From: GCA-2697345 sp049602715
Lineage (GTDB): Bacteria > Pseudomonadota > Alphaproteobacteria > Rhodobacterales > Rhodobacteraceae
Length of the DNA: 64,000 nucleotides
Direction of reading: 5' to 3'
Assembly: GCA_049602715.1 (NCBI GenBank)
Contig: JBMYRX010000003.1
Span: forward strand, 1-64,000
Positions 63,767-64,000 of the stretch are shown here, one piece after another. Position 1 is the first letter of the stretch; each line of letters begins with the position of its first letter. The notes under the pieces were generated by a model. The model did not search any database. It saw only the letters and a list, made by a program, of their open reading frames with translations, and was not told where the DNA came from. The position numbers were made by a program, and so were the translations under genes.

Positions 63767-64000
63767 ATGAGTATTTTGAAAATTCTAAATCCTAGCATAA
63801 TTCTTAGAAGCTCTAACAAAGGGACTGATCGTCATGTTAGAATGACTTTTACATCCCTTCTTTTAGTATTTCTTATTCCAACATTTATCTTTACCTTTGG
63901 AAAAGTTTTTGGCGCTTCCTATGAGGAAGTTAATATTTTTTTATCCCAGCCAATTAATTCAATCATCGTAATCGTCACACTCGTTGTTAGTTTCATTCAT
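63767..64000 (+). CDS. sdhD: Succinate dehydrogenase membrane anchor SdhD (3' end beyond window)
   Basis: An open frame from the ATG at 63767 to the right edge, 78 codons, still open. It begins M-S-I-L-K-I-L-N-P and contains S-S-N-K-G-T-D-R-H-V-R-M-T followed by a helix, a loop with F-G-A-S-Y-E-E-V, then the start of a second helix ending F-I-H. This matches the SdhD pattern, where the H at the end of the second helix is a heme ligand region. It directly follows sdhC, so sdhA is expected next. Confidence 0.85.
   Translation, partial: MSILKILNPSIILRSSNKGTDRHVRMTFTSLLLVFLIPTFIFTFGKVFGASYEEVNIFLSQPINSIIVIVTLVVSFIH

Overview
The window looks like a chromosomal segment of a low-GC (roughly 38% by eye), gene-dense alphaproteobacterium of the Rhodobacterales/Rhodobacteraceae type. 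The call rests on gene order and protein character. The order ruvC-ruvA-ruvB-ybgC-(tolQ), the cox cluster ctaC-ctaB-coxF-ctaG-ctaE-surf1-thrC-M16 peptidase-GNAT opposite tldD, and the series priA-transaldolase-DUF484-xerC-pcs are all familiar from roseobacters, and the S4, CoxF and Pcs proteins look like theirs. The AT-rich composition, short intergenic gaps and lack of mobile elements suggest a streamlined marine member. The lineage is inferred from memory of these families, not from a search.

Layout. 1-6.4 kb (mostly minus): Holliday-junction genes ruvCAB with ybgC and the first bases of a probable tolQ, then prmA, msrA, an MFS transporter and rpsD with its own promoter and structured leader. 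6.6-10.2 kb: one large fused hydantoinase/5-oxoprolinase, followed by a 507-bp gene-poor gap. 10.7-13.1 kb (plus): Nudix hydrolase, DUF1178 protein, lysC. 13.1-22 kb (minus): an FAD-linked 2-hydroxyacid dehydrogenase, then the cytochrome c oxidase operon, which lacks subunit I (ctaD). 22.2-31.7 kb: tldD, groESL with a CIRCE operator, a membrane pyrophosphatase, a HAD hydrolase, ribF, a YcgN-family protein and prs. 31.7-36.5 kb (minus): F1-ATPase atpHAGDC. 36.7-44.3 kb: a methyltransferase, clpA without clpS, an ExbB/MotA-like plus OmpA/MotB-like pair with a very long coiled coil, and a DUF2125 protein. 44.4-54.7 kb: tyrA, priA, transaldolase, DUF484, xerC, pcs, ileS, truA. 54.7-64 kb: a TCA-cycle block, sucA-sucB-lpd-sdhB on minus, mdh on minus, a TauE-like permease, and sdhC plus the start of sdhD on plus.

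The genes are nearly all core metabolism: respiration (cytochrome oxidase, F1-ATPase, succinate dehydrogenase, PPi-driven pump), the TCA cycle, proteostasis (GroESL, ClpA, M16, TldD), DNA repair and segregation (RuvABC, PriA, XerC) and the envelope (Tol, Pcs, motor-like pair). No tRNA, rRNA, CRISPR, IS element or prophage was seen.

The most interesting signals are: (1) a perfect tandem palindrome TGTGATCACA, two copies 21 bp apart, in front of sucA, with a near-identical third copy in front of sdhC, which looks like an operator shared by TCA-cycle operons; (2) the unusual distribution of sdhB, sucCD and ctaD; (3) a folded 5' leader of rpsD; (4) the proton-motor-like pair with an oversized periplasmic coiled coil; and (5) a pyrophosphatase with the K+-dependent signature.
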